A stretch of DNA of 64,000 bases, taken from assembly GCA_037957365.1 (NCBI GenBank), contig JARHVA010003263.1, positions 1,348,501 through 1,412,500 on the forward strand, given 5' to 3'. The stretch is from Torreya grandis. Its lineage: Eukaryota > Streptophyta > Pinopsida > Cupressales > Taxaceae. The notes under the pieces were generated by a model, which saw only the letters and a list, made by a program, of their open reading frames with translations, made no database searches and had not been told where the DNA came from. The position numbers and the translations under genes are program-made. Positions 22,177 through 34,868 of this stretch are shown piece by piece; positions within the stretch are counted from its first letter, which is position 1; every line of letters starts with the position of its first letter.

Positions 22177-22194
22177 ACCTTAGTAGAGTCACCA
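22177..22194 (-). promoter_or_regulatory. Primer binding site of A (tRNA-Arg type)
   Basis: The minus strand reads TGGTGACTCTACTAAGGT two bases after the LTR end CTCAGCA. It is close to the primer site of element B, with changes in its 3' half. This fixes both the orientation of A and the inner end of its right LTR. Confidence 0.75.
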
Positions 22195-22196
22195 AA

Positions 22197-25100
22197 TGCT
22201 GAGTAGCACACCAATTTGCAACTATTGTTATCAAGACCAACATTCACCTTGACAAGTTGTCTTGAAGACAATGGTCCCAACGAGTGTACTAGAACTATTT
22301 TCACCAAATATTTCACCATATAAGAGGGTTTTAAATCCTTTTCCATATTTTTACAACATGGTAAATCTAACATGTATGTGGGTGTACCTATAGTGGAAGT
22401 GAGCCTCTAGATTTAAGGGCTAGCTCCCTGAATATGTCTTGAAATGCTTATCACTTAAACTAGTGCTTGCTTATGGGAAAAAGATTTATAAACTTACATG
22501 AAATTAACCTATTCTAAAGATTTGATACACAAATATTTTTTTACACATGACCATCATACTTAATTCACTAATAATCAAGGCATACAAACTAGCTTCTAAG
22601 TTTGAGAAGGTTTTCAACATGAGTGTTTAAATATAGAGGTGAGATGTATAGAGAAACACAAGGTGAATGAACCATATGGAATATTTCACACTCCAAGGAT
22701 AATTATAAACTTTAAAATAGCCTAAAACACTTTAATACACTCTATATGACCTATTAGAGTAGGAACTCTTGCACAAACATAAAAGGATAAAGGAAGAAAG
22801 GATACAGAATTATCACTTTGCATCACCATACATCACTTGAACACTTAGAAAATTATTAATAAACTTAAAAAAATACTTACATTAATATTATAAGGAAAAT
22901 TATAGTGTCATTCTAGTATGGCTTTGCCATACATGGTGTGGTATTAGAATACAAAGGCCAAAATGGTAGCTACTTATAGAACATGAGCGAGAAGTGGGAA
23001 AAAAGAAGTCCAAGAGTCATAATAACACTTGTCATACTAAGATGAGGAGTTAAATATGAAATATAATTAATTATGAGATAAAACATTCAAGGTATAATAG
23101 GATAAATGGCCCTCTAAGTTATGAAACTCATGAAATGTGGTGTAAGACTACTCATTCTACATAGGAAAATTGCTTTCATCATTTATCCCTTTTAAAACAT
23201 CCCAAAACTAACTAGGGATATATCTAATTATTTTAATGAGAGGGATGGGTTTTAGACATGCTCCATCATGAATTTTTTGTATCCCTAATCAATTGTATTC
23301 TTTTGAAAGTGAGCCATTACTACATGCAGTCAAAAACTCCTCTTTCATTTACCCCTCACAGTTGGCCTTAGAATTAGCTTCAATTTTACATGAAAATACA
23401 TAAAATGGGGTGAATGACACTTTTAAATACCCTCTATGGTATTATAATGATTAGGTAGACCTTAAAATGTAATCCACTTGAATTTATCATCCTTCTCACT
23501 ATCTTGCTCTCTTTACTAGTTTTAATTGGTTAAAATGAAGCTGCTTGCAGAAACACTTACAAGTTTTTATGAATCATGAAATGATCATAGAAAGTTAGAT
23601 TAAATCCTGAGGCTTCTCCCAAAGTTGATTTCTCTTCTTGAAAGTCCTTAAAACCTATAAAACACCTAAAATATTTAAAAAAATCTAATTTACCTCTCAC
23701 TCATATAAGTAGGGAACACCTCAAATGGATGGGAAAGGTCTCTAGAGAGTCCCCTAAAATTTTAAATAATTTTCATGCCCATTACTTCTCATATATAAAT
23801 CTCTCTATCCTTATTTTCCCAGTCAGGTCCTTATTCATGGTTTTGTAGGGTTTTTTGTCCTTTTCACTCTTAAGATTTGTTCATAGAGATGTGACATTGG
23901 AATATCCTCTCCTATGTGGTAATACAATGTATGATAATTTATATGATTCAAATATCTTGATAACCTTATCATATGATCTCAATAAAATGGTTATGTGCTT
24001 TATTTTCCATGTTTTATGGATTTGGTCCCTAAATCTATAGTTATTACCTTTGAGAGTAATTCTTAACCTTACCTACAAACTTAGAATTCCAAATGTGTAT
24101 GATATGATATCTAAAAAAAACTGAATTCAATAAGGGTTTTAAAACATGCTTCAACACTTATATATGATTCCTCAACTCTTTATGGTACCACCTGTAGGTG
24201 TACTTTCCAATGTGTAGGTTGTGGGTATAAGTATGGATAGTAATATCATAAATTTGAACCTAGAACCAACTCTATACTCCTTAAAAGTGTTAAAGTGAAA
24301 TAATATAGATTGAGACAAGATTTCACACTTCATTTCAACATTTTAACCCTCTTGTATGCACCTATACGTGTATCTCCATGGTACAGACCAAACAATGGTG
24401 GTTAAGTGATTAGTTATATGGTACATGAGCTTATAACTAGTATTATACCTCCTCCCAATGATAAAATGTATCCTATTAAACTTTTGAGGATTTTAAAAAA
24501 GTTAAACATAACTCCATTCTATCATTAACACTCTTCTAGGAATGCACATTAATGGCGTATGACTATATAGGTAGAGATGTTAGCTATCACAATGTGTATT
24601 ATGCTAATTAAAAATGCTTAGCTTGATTAATCCTATTATAAAGGAATATCCAAAATCTCATGAAATATTCACACAACTCAATGAGCATTATGAAATCCTT
24701 CACACACCATGGATATGATTAAAAATAAGTAGAAGATTGGTTGTGTACTCCATATGACCATGTGTCACTCATGATTGCAACTCCATGAAAGGTTGCCTTG
24801 GAGAATGAGATTGAAATTAAAGGTGACCAATAAAAAATTAGAAACTTTTAAAAAATCATATTACACTCATTTTAAGTCCTTATATAGAAATGAACATTCT
24901 ATAAGTGATGAAACCTAACTGAGATCTTCACATGGTGACACCTTCCTTTAACTTGATTTGTTTGATCTATGAAATCCTTTCCAAATGTAAAAAAAAGAAT
25001 TGAAAACATGTGAGATGGATTCTTATGTATTTTTGATTTAATTCCCTTAGCTAGATTATAAATACCTATCCATATGAGAAGGAAACCTATAGGGTATGGG

Positions 25101-25780
25101 GTTTAACAAGCAAAAAAACATAGTAATCTTATAAAAGATGATTCATAAATCATAATTAAATAATAATTTAAATATTATTATGAAATTGAATTTAAATAAG
25201 TGTAATATCACCCCCTAGAGGAATTTATCCTGAAACTTCTTGTGCTGATGGTACTAAGCATAAACATGTTAACTAGTTCTACATGTCTAAAAGGGTGATG
25301 AAGAAGTATAACAGTTTTTGACCATTTTTAGAAAATAAAAAGCTGATAAAATTATGAGATGATTCCATGGAAGTTTAAGAGTCATCCCATAAGGTTTATA
25401 CATGTGTCACACTCCCCTATAGGCTGTACATGTGCCAAACTTCTTTTTTAGTTATTTACTTGATTTTCAGTTAGAGAACCTATAAGTTTCAGATAGGAAT
25501 GACATTATTGATATGTAATATAACATATTAGTTGTTGGGAAGAAAATTAGGACACTTTAACACCTTGAAAACCATGTCACTTTCAGATAAGACTTTAAAA
25601 TGACCCCTAAGTGACTTAAGTTAACATAAGACTTAATTAAACCATAACCAAGGCATAAATGGAATAAAATTACATCTAATGAACACCAAAGCACCCTATG
25701 ACACTATATTGGACCCATATAAAAAAAATTACTATAGGGGGGTTAACCCATTTTTACTTGTGGTCAAAATGGTCAACATA
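22197..25780 (-). repeat. Element A right (5') LTR, 3.6 kb
   Basis: It matches the left LTR from about 22290 to 25780, except for the 1.5-kb segment missing near 23910. The minus-strand sequence starts TGTTGACC at 25780 and ends CTCAGCA at 22197. The five bases outside (TATAC) have no clear match at the left end of A. Confidence 0.8.
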
Positions 25781-26700
25781 TACCTTTTTCCATTGATGAT
25801 TAAGGATTGTTACTACTCCTTCATCAATGTTATTTTAAAAAATTTACTTGCCCATATTTATTCAAGTAAGGATTTTTAATGATTTTAAATTTATGTTTTA
25901 TTACCATCCTTTTTGACATGTATTCTTGGTTTGACTTGGTGAGTTTACCTTTCTTACTTAAGGTTTATTTGTTTGAGTTTTTTGGCCTTTAGTAGTCTTG
26001 GATTTTTAGTTACTTGATATACTCTAATTTTGACTTGATAATTTGGTATAACATAGCACTTGTCACCCCAACTTTCCGAATTTCCAAGCACATCCCATCC
26101 ACATAACACCAATTATCTTGGCTTTCTTGTATTTTTTTTTCTCTTTAGTTTTGTATTCTTTGGTTTGTTGAAAGTAGTCTCTACACCCTACACATTCAAA
26201 ACTACAAACATAGTAGACAACCATCCATTGATAAAGGTAAGTCAAGGTATGTATCACATTTACATTTTAGTTATTTCCATTTCCATCATTTACTTTCATT
26301 TATTTTATGATTTAAAATACTATAATTTTTTTTAGCCTCAACATTGTGTGTTTCTATGTTCTTTCTCAAAGCACCATCTCCTGTTGCACTTGAGTGACAT
26401 GTGATAAGATTCAAGTGGGGAATATGTATACACATAATATTTTCACACTTTTATCAAATACTAATGCTTTCTATCTTGTAGTAACCCATCAAGTCTCAAT
26501 CTCTCTAAGTGTACACCCTAAGGGGTGCATTGGGAAAGGGGTGGGTAGACCATTAGTGCTTCAAAGGATTTTTATCCCTTATTTCCACATATTACCAATC
26601 CAAGTATCTCTTAAAACCATTCCTTAAGCTATTACTCCTCTTTTTTACATTCCAATCATTTCCTAACTTTCATCCCTCTTTTCCTAACCTAAAACCCCTT
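25781..26700. other. Gene-free stretch between A and C
   Basis: No domain or repeat partner was recognised. The overlapping small frames at 26060-26335 (+) and 26063-26257 (-) are antisense to each other and carry only a hydrophobic low-complexity run. The sequence could be host intergenic DNA or an LTR of element C. Confidence 0.35.
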
Positions 26701-26719
26701 TCAATACTTTATAGTACTA

Positions 26720-26847
26720 GGTTGACTAGGTCGACCTTATAATCTTATTAGTAAAATTCATTTAGGGTCTAAGTCAGCTCTTGGACAACCTAGCTCATGA
26801 ACTAGTGAAAATTTGTCAATAATAGTACTAGGTCGACTGTGTCAACC
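26720..26847. repeat. GGTTGAC...GTCRACC dyad motifs, left side of C
   Basis: GGTTGACTAGGTCGACC (26720-26736) and GGTCGACTGTGTCAACC (26831-26847) are near-perfect inverted repeats. A weaker copy (GGACAACCTAGC) lies between them, which suggests a unit of about 55 bp. The same motif family forms the array at 30955-31200. Confidence 0.65.
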
Positions 26848-27739
26848 CTGTTGGTTTTGGAAGGGTTTAGGGTTAAATCCACCTCAATATAAAGATCATT
26901 TTATCATTATTAGAGAGACATCAAGATTTTTTATTCATTTATGCTTATTTACAATCTTCTCTTTACCCATTCTACTTAAAGAGTCTGAGCTTAGGGTTTC
27001 TACTTGGAGAATCTAGTCTTGTGGAGAAGTCCTAGATGCTTCGGCCTTTTTAGTGATCCTTACAAACCAAAACATCTTGTGAAGACTCTTTTGGCCAAGG
27101 GAGATATTGAGTCTCTATGGATTTGTATTTTAGGTAAGTATTCTCTAACTTTTCTCCTCTCTTTATTAGATAGAAGTAGCATAAGTATTGGCTTTTGAAT
27201 AATATTACTCTTCTTCTCCATGCATTCGGGTCTTACTCATACATAACTTAATTGAGATTCTCTTATGCATGTATAATTCCATTTGTTTACTAACCCCCAT
27301 ATTGTGCCACAAGATTTGGTCAACACTATATTATATTTCTTTGATTTACTTGTTATTAATATACTGAATATGAAAACATAGGGCTTAGTTAGGGTTATTA
27401 CTTGATTGGAGGCTTTGGAACCCTCCATAGTATTATTGTTATGATAAGAGATTCCCTAATTAGGTATAATAGATCCACATATTGGTCATGTTTTTTATTA
27501 TCTAATGTATCCACAATTAGAAGTGTAAGTAGGATCTATCTTCTCTGAGTTAGGATTGATTTATAGATTTTATGCAATTTTGATCGCATAAAGATTTGAT
27601 GGGATAATTAAAATGCTATGATTCTCAAAATGGAATGCTATGTAAGGGTTCAAGATTAGGTATTTTAAAAACATATCATTCTTGGAATTATTAAAAATTA
27701 TAAGGATTTTTATCTCCTTGAATCTTTTATATATCACTA

Positions 27740-28100
27740 TTATAAGTAAATTAAACAAATTTTCATGTGGATGAGGTAACTACTCTCATGCAATGTGTCC
27801 AAGGTTGATCAAGTAATATATTGTAGGAAAGTGGAAAGTTAAATATCATGACTTTAATGTGAATAATGATGTGAGGAATGGTAATAAGAATCCCAAAAAA
27901 ACCTAAATGAGGAATTTTTATTCTATCACATCCTTGACATCTACTTTGTGTGAATTTAATATTACATTTAGAATATCTAAGTGTTTTAATAAAATCAATG
28001 GAAAAAACACAAGTGCCTGATCTTTCATCGATTAAAGATCATTTAATTTATATGTCTCCAATGTGTATGCTAATGAATATTGGTATCATCCACATGAAGA
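27740..28100 (-). pseudogene. Element C protease C-terminal relic
   Basis: On the minus strand the frame reads SIDFIKTLRYSKCNI, then GCDRIKIPHLGFFGILITIP and FNFPLSYNILLDQPWTHCMRVV. This matches the end of the protease domain of Tat/Athila-type elements, where YN(L/I)LLGRPWIH is a hallmark. The catalytic DSG region upstream is too decayed to place. No RT motif follows. There are several stops. Confidence 0.65.
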
Positions 28101-29399
28101 AATATCTCATCTATAATCATTAAATATATAATAAATTTTAATGAAATAGAAGTGTCTACCATTTCGTCAATGTGGATGGACATTTATTCACACTATTGGA
28201 GAATGTTCTCATCAGATTCTGATAAAATGGATTATTGCCCCATAGGTGGAGGATAAGGGATGTTCATTTGGAATATTTATTTCATTATTAAGTAATGATT
28301 ATGAGGAAAAGCTATCATAAGTTCTAATAAAGGAATTTTTTATGGAAGATGGTAAATTTACGCTATGGGATCCCACTCATCATAACTCACTAGAGGATTA
28401 TTGGATAGAGATTAATAATTTTGTAATAAATCCATTGAGATAGGTTTGGATGCACATTAAAATTTATTTTGATAATGAATATTTGGTTTAGGTTTGATTG
28501 GAGTGGGTTTATTGATCTTAGGTGATGTGGTTGTTTCTTTACATGTCCATTGTGTTTGAATGGAAGAAAGATGAAGTGAATTTTGAGGGATATCTACTTG
28601 AGGTATATTATTTGGAGGAGAAGTAGAAATTATATAAATTATATGAGATATATGGTTAATTTTCATTTTTTTAAGTGATACTTTTGCATTTTTTGATTAT
28701 ACATGCCCCAATTTTGTGAGATGTGATGGGTAAATGTCTTGAACAATGCAGAACTTCAAAAAATTGTGATGGTTAGAATCTAGATAATGATAAATATAAT
28801 AACATAATCTCCTAATATTATTCATTTTGAACACATTATCATCATTTATGTTAGGATATATAGTACTTTCAATGTTATTTGTAGTATGGGTATGTTGATT
28901 AGTTTTATCTTGATGGTTAGGAAGAGGATCTTTATAGATAGCTAAAAAAACATTGGCTTGATTTAAAGATTCATTTTAAATTATGGTTTCATGAGATTTA
29001 AATTATATTTCATAATATTTTTTATGTTTACATGTAAGCTATTCATGGTAAAATTTAGGTCCAAGAAGGTATTCCATAACAAGATTTCACATTTAGTGAC
29101 TAGTTTCATGAGAATGACTCCAACTTGCATGAAACGAACAAAATTTTTGGGGATCATACTAGTTTTTCATAGGATGTGTAGGACCAATATCTCATGGTGA
29201 AGTTAATGGAATACACTTTTGAATTTATGCTAAGGAAATAGGATTATGTACATCTACATTACATCCTTGAGAAAATGTGGAACTAGGATGAGAACTATTA
29301 TTTAGTGGAAGTGGAGGAACATGCTCCATAATAGTGTTTGAAGCAATGGCTTGGATGGTGTGTATGGAATCATATGTATACATAACACCATCATTTTTA
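28101..29399 (-). other. Element C interior between gag and protease
   Basis: Broken minus-strand frames without a diagnostic motif lie here. One (28666-28457) is rich in Pro, Lys, Thr and Ile, another (29407-29225) in Ser and Pro. They fit a decayed linker, but this is inferred from position only. Confidence 0.4.
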
Positions 29400-30901
29400 C
29401 ATGTCAATTATTTGATTTTATAAGCATGTTAGTTCTCATTGGAGGGTGGGAAGGTTCAAATTGACGTATAAGGAAATCTTGACATTTAGGTTGTTCAAGG
29501 GCCTCTTCGAAAAATTTTATGAAAAATTCATAATGTGGTATTATAATTTAGGATGAATATCATTAGTGAATAAGTGGAATAGGTTATTATCCACCATATT
29601 ATGCTCAAATTTATTAGAGAATGCTTTCCATCATTCAATGAAAACTTGTGTCATTTTAGATTCTAATTATTTATAGTAGATAAAATGGGCTAAGTTATTT
29701 TGAGGAAGATCACTAGTTTGAAATTATTGAACCAATGCATTAACAAGTCCTCTAAAATAGTGATGGGGTGGGATTTAAGTTGATTAAACCAATATAAAAC
29801 ATCTCCTAAGAGAGTTTTAGGTAACAATTTAGTGTTAGTGAATGCATTAAGTTTAACCTAATCTTTGTATAAATTTCCAAAAAATTTCAAGTGCAAAGTA
29901 GGCTCTATAGATCTATTATAAGTGATAGCGGGAATGATACCCCCTATGTCAATTTTTTCAATTTGAAGCATAATAGGTTCATTTTTTAAGTTTTTAATAG
30001 TTTTTTTAATATGTAGGGGTTGAGGCATAAGGTTACCATGTGTATCCCTAAGTTGGGTGGGGGGCATTAAGAATTTTCACTCCCCATTAAGTATGTTAAG
30101 GTTGATTTTGGATATGAAATAAGTGGTTTTTCATATGCATCATTTGGTTTTCAATATTAGTTTTAAAATTATCTATTTGGTTGAGATTTTGAATTAGTAG
30201 TTGATTAGTTTGAATGTTATTTTTACTAGTACTATCAACGTTGGATACATTATTATGTTGTGAGGTTTCAATAATTCTAGATGCAATGGTAGCATGAGAT
30301 GTATTAGTGGTATGAGAAGTAATATTAGCATAAGAAGTACTAGTGTAGTAGATCCATTATGAGTTTAATGAAATTGGTTATTAGTGTGGATGTTTTGGGT
30401 AGGCCCACTAAAATATATACTAGCCATGTTGGTAGAAATACTTGGCATGGAGGTGAAATAAGACATGGAGGATGATGTTATAGTGTTAAAAGGAGATATT
30501 ATAGAGGTTAAAGGTGTGGAATAAATTATTAATTGACTTTCCCCAATTATTGTGGAAAATATGGGTGAAGGTGAATGGGGTTCTCTAAAATGAGGTCCCA
30601 TCATGATGTTATAAATGATTGTAGGATCCTTACCTCTATGTTAAGGATTTTCATTAATGAAAAAGATCATATCAACCATGTATTAAAGGTCATTTTCATC
30701 TTATACCATTTTAATAAATAAAGGATTAAGTTCCATATAATAGGGAAGAGTTTTTTAGTTGGTGGTTCTAGTGGTAACATAGATGTTACTTAGATCTAGG
30801 TTAGTAACAAAAAAATGTGTTTTATTAAGTTTATGAGGGTTAATGAAAATCATCATGTCGGTTATATTTTTCTCTGTGGCATCATTCAACAAATTTTCCA
30901 T
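29400..30901 (-). pseudogene. gag: Element C gag pseudogene
   Basis: A plausible start ATG at 30901 (MENLLNDATEKNITDMM) opens a broken minus-strand frame with a long Ser/Thr/Pro-rich N-terminal part (30604-30365). It is followed by a basic stretch (30067-29858). The capsid hallmark LLPKTLLGDVLYWFNQLKSH then ITILEDLLMHWFNNFK lies at about 29830-29700, matching the gag helix pattern FPxSLxGxAxxWFxxL ... WEDLxxxFxxxF. Further decayed frames continue to about 29400. Numerous stops and frame changes make it non-functional. Its lineage within Ty3 cannot be set from gag alone. Confidence 0.7.
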
Positions 30902-30954
30902 GATAAAATGGGGAAATTAAACACTTACTAAAAATGAGGACAATCTATTAGTAC

Positions 30955-31200
30955 ACTAGGTTGAATGGGTTGACTGTGTTTTATAAGAAGACAAACAGAA
31001 GATCATATAAGAGACATAGTTGAATAGGTCAACCATGTTATAAAGGATGAAAAATATAAAAGTTTTTTGAAAAATAATTTGAACAGGTCAATTATGTTTT
31101 GTCAAAGGATGAACATAAGAGTCTTTAGGAGACTAAGTCTAATAGGTCAACTATGTTTTGTAGGTAGGAAAATTTTGAAATGTTATAAATATAGATTACA
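30955..31200. repeat. About 60-bp tandem repeat, four copies, with dyad core
   Basis: Units start at about 30959, 31020, 31080 and 31140 (spacing 61, 60, 60). Each contains GGTTGAATRGGTCAACYATG or a close variant followed by TTTTRTARG. A further relative occurs at 31245-31264. The array ends about 50 bp upstream of the likely gag start of C, so it is in or next to that element's 5' LTR or leader. Confidence 0.75.
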
Positions 31201-31270
31201 TAGTATTAATTTGTAGAGAATTTAATTGATAACATAGGAAACTAGGTTGATTGGGTCAATCTAGTTACAA

Positions 31271-32490
31271 TTCATAGCACAAACCTTGTAACAATGCTAG
31301 ATAATACAACTTTTGCAATACAAAATACAGTTACAAATTACAAGTAATAATATTGAAATGTGAATGATAATCTAATAAGAAAACGTTCCTAATATATTTT
31401 AAATTATGACTTAAATTGTGATAGGGCATTGGGCTTTGTAAGGGACCTAAGGATAGGTATGCTAAATCATTTTTTAGGTTTTTTATGGATGAAAGGTATC
31501 TTTAATGGTGATGGTGCAAGTTTGGTATTGGGGCCTACCCCCTCACTTCACAATCCAAAGTGATAAGGGTGTTGAATGATTTACCAATATACCATCGACC
31601 AATTTTTTATACTCAGCAAGACCATCAAGTCAGCTTCCCCCTTAGTGATGAAATCTAAGTAGGTTAACCATGGAATAATTGTTTAATTGCTTATTTGATA
31701 TTTTTATGATTTGGTAGTGTCAGGGAGAAATGTGACTAAACCAATAAATTAACCTTCCTAGTTATACTATGTGCACTACTTAATCAAATAAGTAGATAAA
31801 AGTAAATTGAATTAATTACTATCAAAGTGGGTGAATTTCCTCTATTGAAATGAATAAAATAGAACTATAATCACCTAAAAGTGGTATTTTAGTGATAAGA
31901 GTTTTACTTGAGTGAATCTGGTTGACAACACTTAGATCTTTTTACATATCAATTTTTAGCACTCAGATCTTTCGTATCAAGTGTTTTCTAGATAAGTCTT
32001 TATTTGCACATATTTATTAATATTTTTATAAAGTCAAATCTATTCAAACTTTGTGACAAATCAATGGTTATTTATTGTATATTATTTGATTGGTTTAGAC
32101 TACTCATCCCTTCAATTAGACATAAGATTTATATATACAAATCTAAAAGGGTTAAAACATTTGGTGAACCTGACTTCCTTTGAGTACTGCTTAAAACCCT
32201 ATTTTTGCATAAGGTTTACTTTCTCCCAATTTTTGTGCACTAAATTAGGGATTAAAACTTCTATTATTCTATTTTTTGGCATAACCTAGCTCATTTAATC
32301 TACCCCACATTAAGCTTTCATTTATTTAAATATAATTTAAATTTTTGAAAAACAACCCTAATTCAAAAACCCTAACCCTAGATGATCTTAGGGTTTATAT
32401 CCTTATTTTTCTTATTTTCATTAGCTAATTTAATTTTTTTAGATTTCATATATTTTGTTTTAGCATCTCTATTCTAGTTTTTTAAATATA
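31271..32490. other. Gene-free stretch between C and D
   Basis: No protein motif was found. The sequence is AT-rich. The short plus-strand frame at 32053-32289 has no recognisable family. Two telomere-type CCCTAA units near 32370 look like chance. It may include the 5' LTR of C. Confidence 0.35.
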
Positions 32491-32805
32491 TGTAATAACC
32501 CCACTGGGTTTTACTAGAATAAGGTAATTTTTTCTTAAACATTTACACAAATTCAAATTATATAATTTCATCATGATGAAACTAACATACAATGATATTT
32601 AACTAAATACATAAGTTAATTTAATTTAAACAACAAGGTCTGGAGCTAATGTATTTAGATAATGATCACAACATCACAATATCAAGTACATTGTTGAATA
32701 TAGAAATGAATACTACATTTATTTAAAAAAAGTATATTTAAAAATTTATCCACAATTGGTACAATATTCCATCCAACTATTATAATGGTATAATAGTATA
32801 GTTTC

Positions 32806-32807
<2 letters not shown>

Positions 32808-32897
<90 letters not shown>
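32808..32897. repeat. (AAT)30 microsatellite in D left LTR
   Basis: There are thirty perfect AAT units. A homologous (AAT) tract of about 24 units sits at the same place in the right LTR (60794-60867), so it pre-dates or was copied with the insertion. The Ile- and Tyr-only open frames here are artefacts of the repeat. Confidence 0.95.
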
Positions 32898-33666
32898 CCA
32901 TGGAGCATACAAGTCTCAATGAACTTGGATATCCATAAGTAATCATGAGTATAGTCACTAGTGAAGTACTATTGAGGGGAGAAAGAGCATCATCCAAGTG
33001 TTTTTCCACACCAACCACAAATCATAAATCCCTCACACAATCTTCCAACTAAGGAATGGACCTCCCTTCATGGATTGGTAGATAATGATGGTGAGAGAAT
33101 CAAGAGTGACAACTAGAATACATGTGCTGTAAGATAAATATTACATGTAGTATATCATAAAGAAATACATTCTAACATGATATCATACTAAACATGTAAA
33201 CTAAATCAAATATATGAAATGACAATGTTTAACCATATATACTACTTTGACCCAAGTTTTCATATAGTTATTGATCTCAAGGATCAATCAATTTCATACA
33301 CACCACTCAATCAGATTACACCTTATATGCATATTAGTGACACTAATTAATCAATTGGAATCCATGTCACTTATTTATTTATGTTCATTAATAAGATATT
33401 CAATTTATATATTAAAAATACCACCAAATTTCTAATGATTTTTCTCTAATAGTAGATATAATATGTGCTAAGAAAGGAAATCTCAAATACATTCATTTAA
33501 TCTGTCAAATAAAATGTAATAAATCCAAGCATCTAATTTATATTTTTTTCACAATAAAATTAGATACATACATATATTTTAAAACAATTATTAATAAAGT
33601 CAAACCATCTAGGTAAGATTATAAATCATGACATCAAGTTACCAATTATTAACTTGAAGCTCTAAC

Positions 33667-33668
<2 letters not shown>

Positions 33669-33721
<53 letters not shown>

Positions 33722-33746
33722 TCATCATCATCATCATCATCATCAT
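33669..33746. repeat. (TA)n followed by (ATC)n in D left LTR
   Basis: About 25 TA units run directly into about nine ATC units. The right LTR has only a short ATATATAT at the equivalent place (near 61640), so the expansion happened after insertion. Confidence 0.9.
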
Positions 33747-34487
33747 TTACCATCTTAATAATTAATTTCATATGTCAAAAATGTATCAATAAGTTATGTG
33801 AATGCTAATCAACATTAAAATGGTTTACCTTAGTTCAAAACTCATTGCATAATTAAAGGTTCCTTGAATCCATATTATTCATATTTAAAATTAGCTAAGT
33901 ATTTCAAGTAAACAAATGTACCCATATAACTTTGTTATATCCAAAAATGTTCTTAAACATCAAAATAAATATATATATCAGTATATGGTATACTTGATTC
34001 AAGTTTAACATCAAATAATCAGTATCACATATATTTATATACATATTCTATCACTCATCCAAAACATTAAGTTTAATTATTTCTTAAAGCAACTGAAGAT
34101 TGAACTTTAGTTTATACATCTCAAGTTAAAATTCCAACAACTCGTTTCCCTTAACTAAGTTACTCAACCAAAATTTATTTGTATCAAACTCATTCACATT
34201 TATAAATATGATGATTAAAATAAATAAAAATGTATATTTACTTATATCTCAACAGGTTTAATAAGTCATTCCATGGTCACCTAAAATCTTGCTAAGTTTT
34301 ATCTTTATCATAACAATTGTATTAAAAATCTAATAGATTTCCAATTTAATATAACTTATGGCACGCAGTCACAATTATACAAAGCCAAGTATTTATATAA
34401 ATATATCTAAAAATAGGAAAGGATTTATATACGTACATGCCTAGAGTTTGAAATAAATCATACTTTGACCTCTTAATACAAGTAGGA

Positions 34488-34575
<88 letters not shown>
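34488..34575. repeat. (TG)n(AT)n microsatellite in D left LTR
   Basis: Nine or so TG/GT units pass into about 35 AT units. The equivalent place in the right LTR (near 62410) is short. A separate (AT)n at 62291-62338 is expanded only in the right copy. Confidence 0.9.
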
Positions 34576-34576
<1 letters not shown>

Positions 34577-34863
34577 CGAGTTTTACACATAATGAAAAAC
34601 TCCATAATATAACCATATTGAAATTACTATTCTTCATGCAATCACCACTTACAATTTATACCTAATATAATCTCAATGGTATAAGTAAATTAAGAGATAA
34701 AATTGAACATAACATATTTATATACATTGATATATTCATATCAACATGTCATCAAATATAAGTCCCAAGATTATATGAATATTCCCATGCATATTTATAC
34801 ATTTCAGTCCAAAATAGAAATCCTTAAGGCTAAGTTAATTTATATATAAAGTCATTCAAACCA

Positions 34864-34868
34864 TCTAT
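34864..34868. repeat. Target site duplication of E, left copy (TCTAT)
   Basis: TCTAT borders the left LTR of E and recurs at 44647-44651 directly after its right LTR. The uninterrupted homologous site in the right LTR of D reads CCATCTACAAGTTTAC (about 62710-62725), matching a single copy of the target. Confidence 0.85.

Larger units (their letters stand above)
2450..25780 (-). mobile_element. Element A: Ty3-type gag-protease element with giant LTRs, interrupted by B
   Basis: Two long direct repeats (left about 2450-7556, right 22197-25780) flank a minus-strand interior. The terminal dinucleotides fit TG...CA: the minus-strand LTR begins TGTTGACCATTTTGACC (plus ends at 7556 and 25780), and the right copy ends CTCAGCA at 22197. 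A tRNA-Arg-like primer site follows at 22194-22177. Reading leftward on the minus strand come gag (about 22060-21330), a linker, element B (9801-20740), protease (about 9795-9066) and 1.5 kb of unassigned sequence, then the 3' LTR. Without B the interior is only about 3.7 kb and has no RT, RNase H or integrase. A would therefore be non-autonomous. The left outer end is uncertain and no target duplication was found. Confidence 0.8.
26700..31270 (-). mobile_element. Element C: Ty3-type gag-protease relic without RT
   Basis: A minus-strand gag (30901 to about 29400) and a protease-end domain (about 28100-27740) lie in the normal order, but no RT, RNase H or integrase follows before the left side at about 26700. 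Both flanks contain the same GGTTGACNNNGTCAACC-like motif (26720-26847 and 30959-31264), which may mark decayed LTRs. I could not align the flanks beyond that motif, so the limits given are approximate and no target duplication is claimed. Confidence 0.55.

Noticed and set aside
2445..25785. Target site duplication for element A
   Set aside because: The bases outside the two ends (CATTT or AAGTA on the left, TATAC on the right) do not match; the left end is decayed.
32369..32395. Telomere-like CCCTAACCCTA with an inverted TAGGGTTT nearby
   Set aside because: There are only two units and a partial inverted one in AT-rich DNA, which is too short to call an interstitial telomere.
32682..33018. 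Minus-strand frames of almost pure Ile or Tyr
   Set aside because: They are translations of the (AAT)n microsatellite in an LTR; the same applies to 60740-61004.
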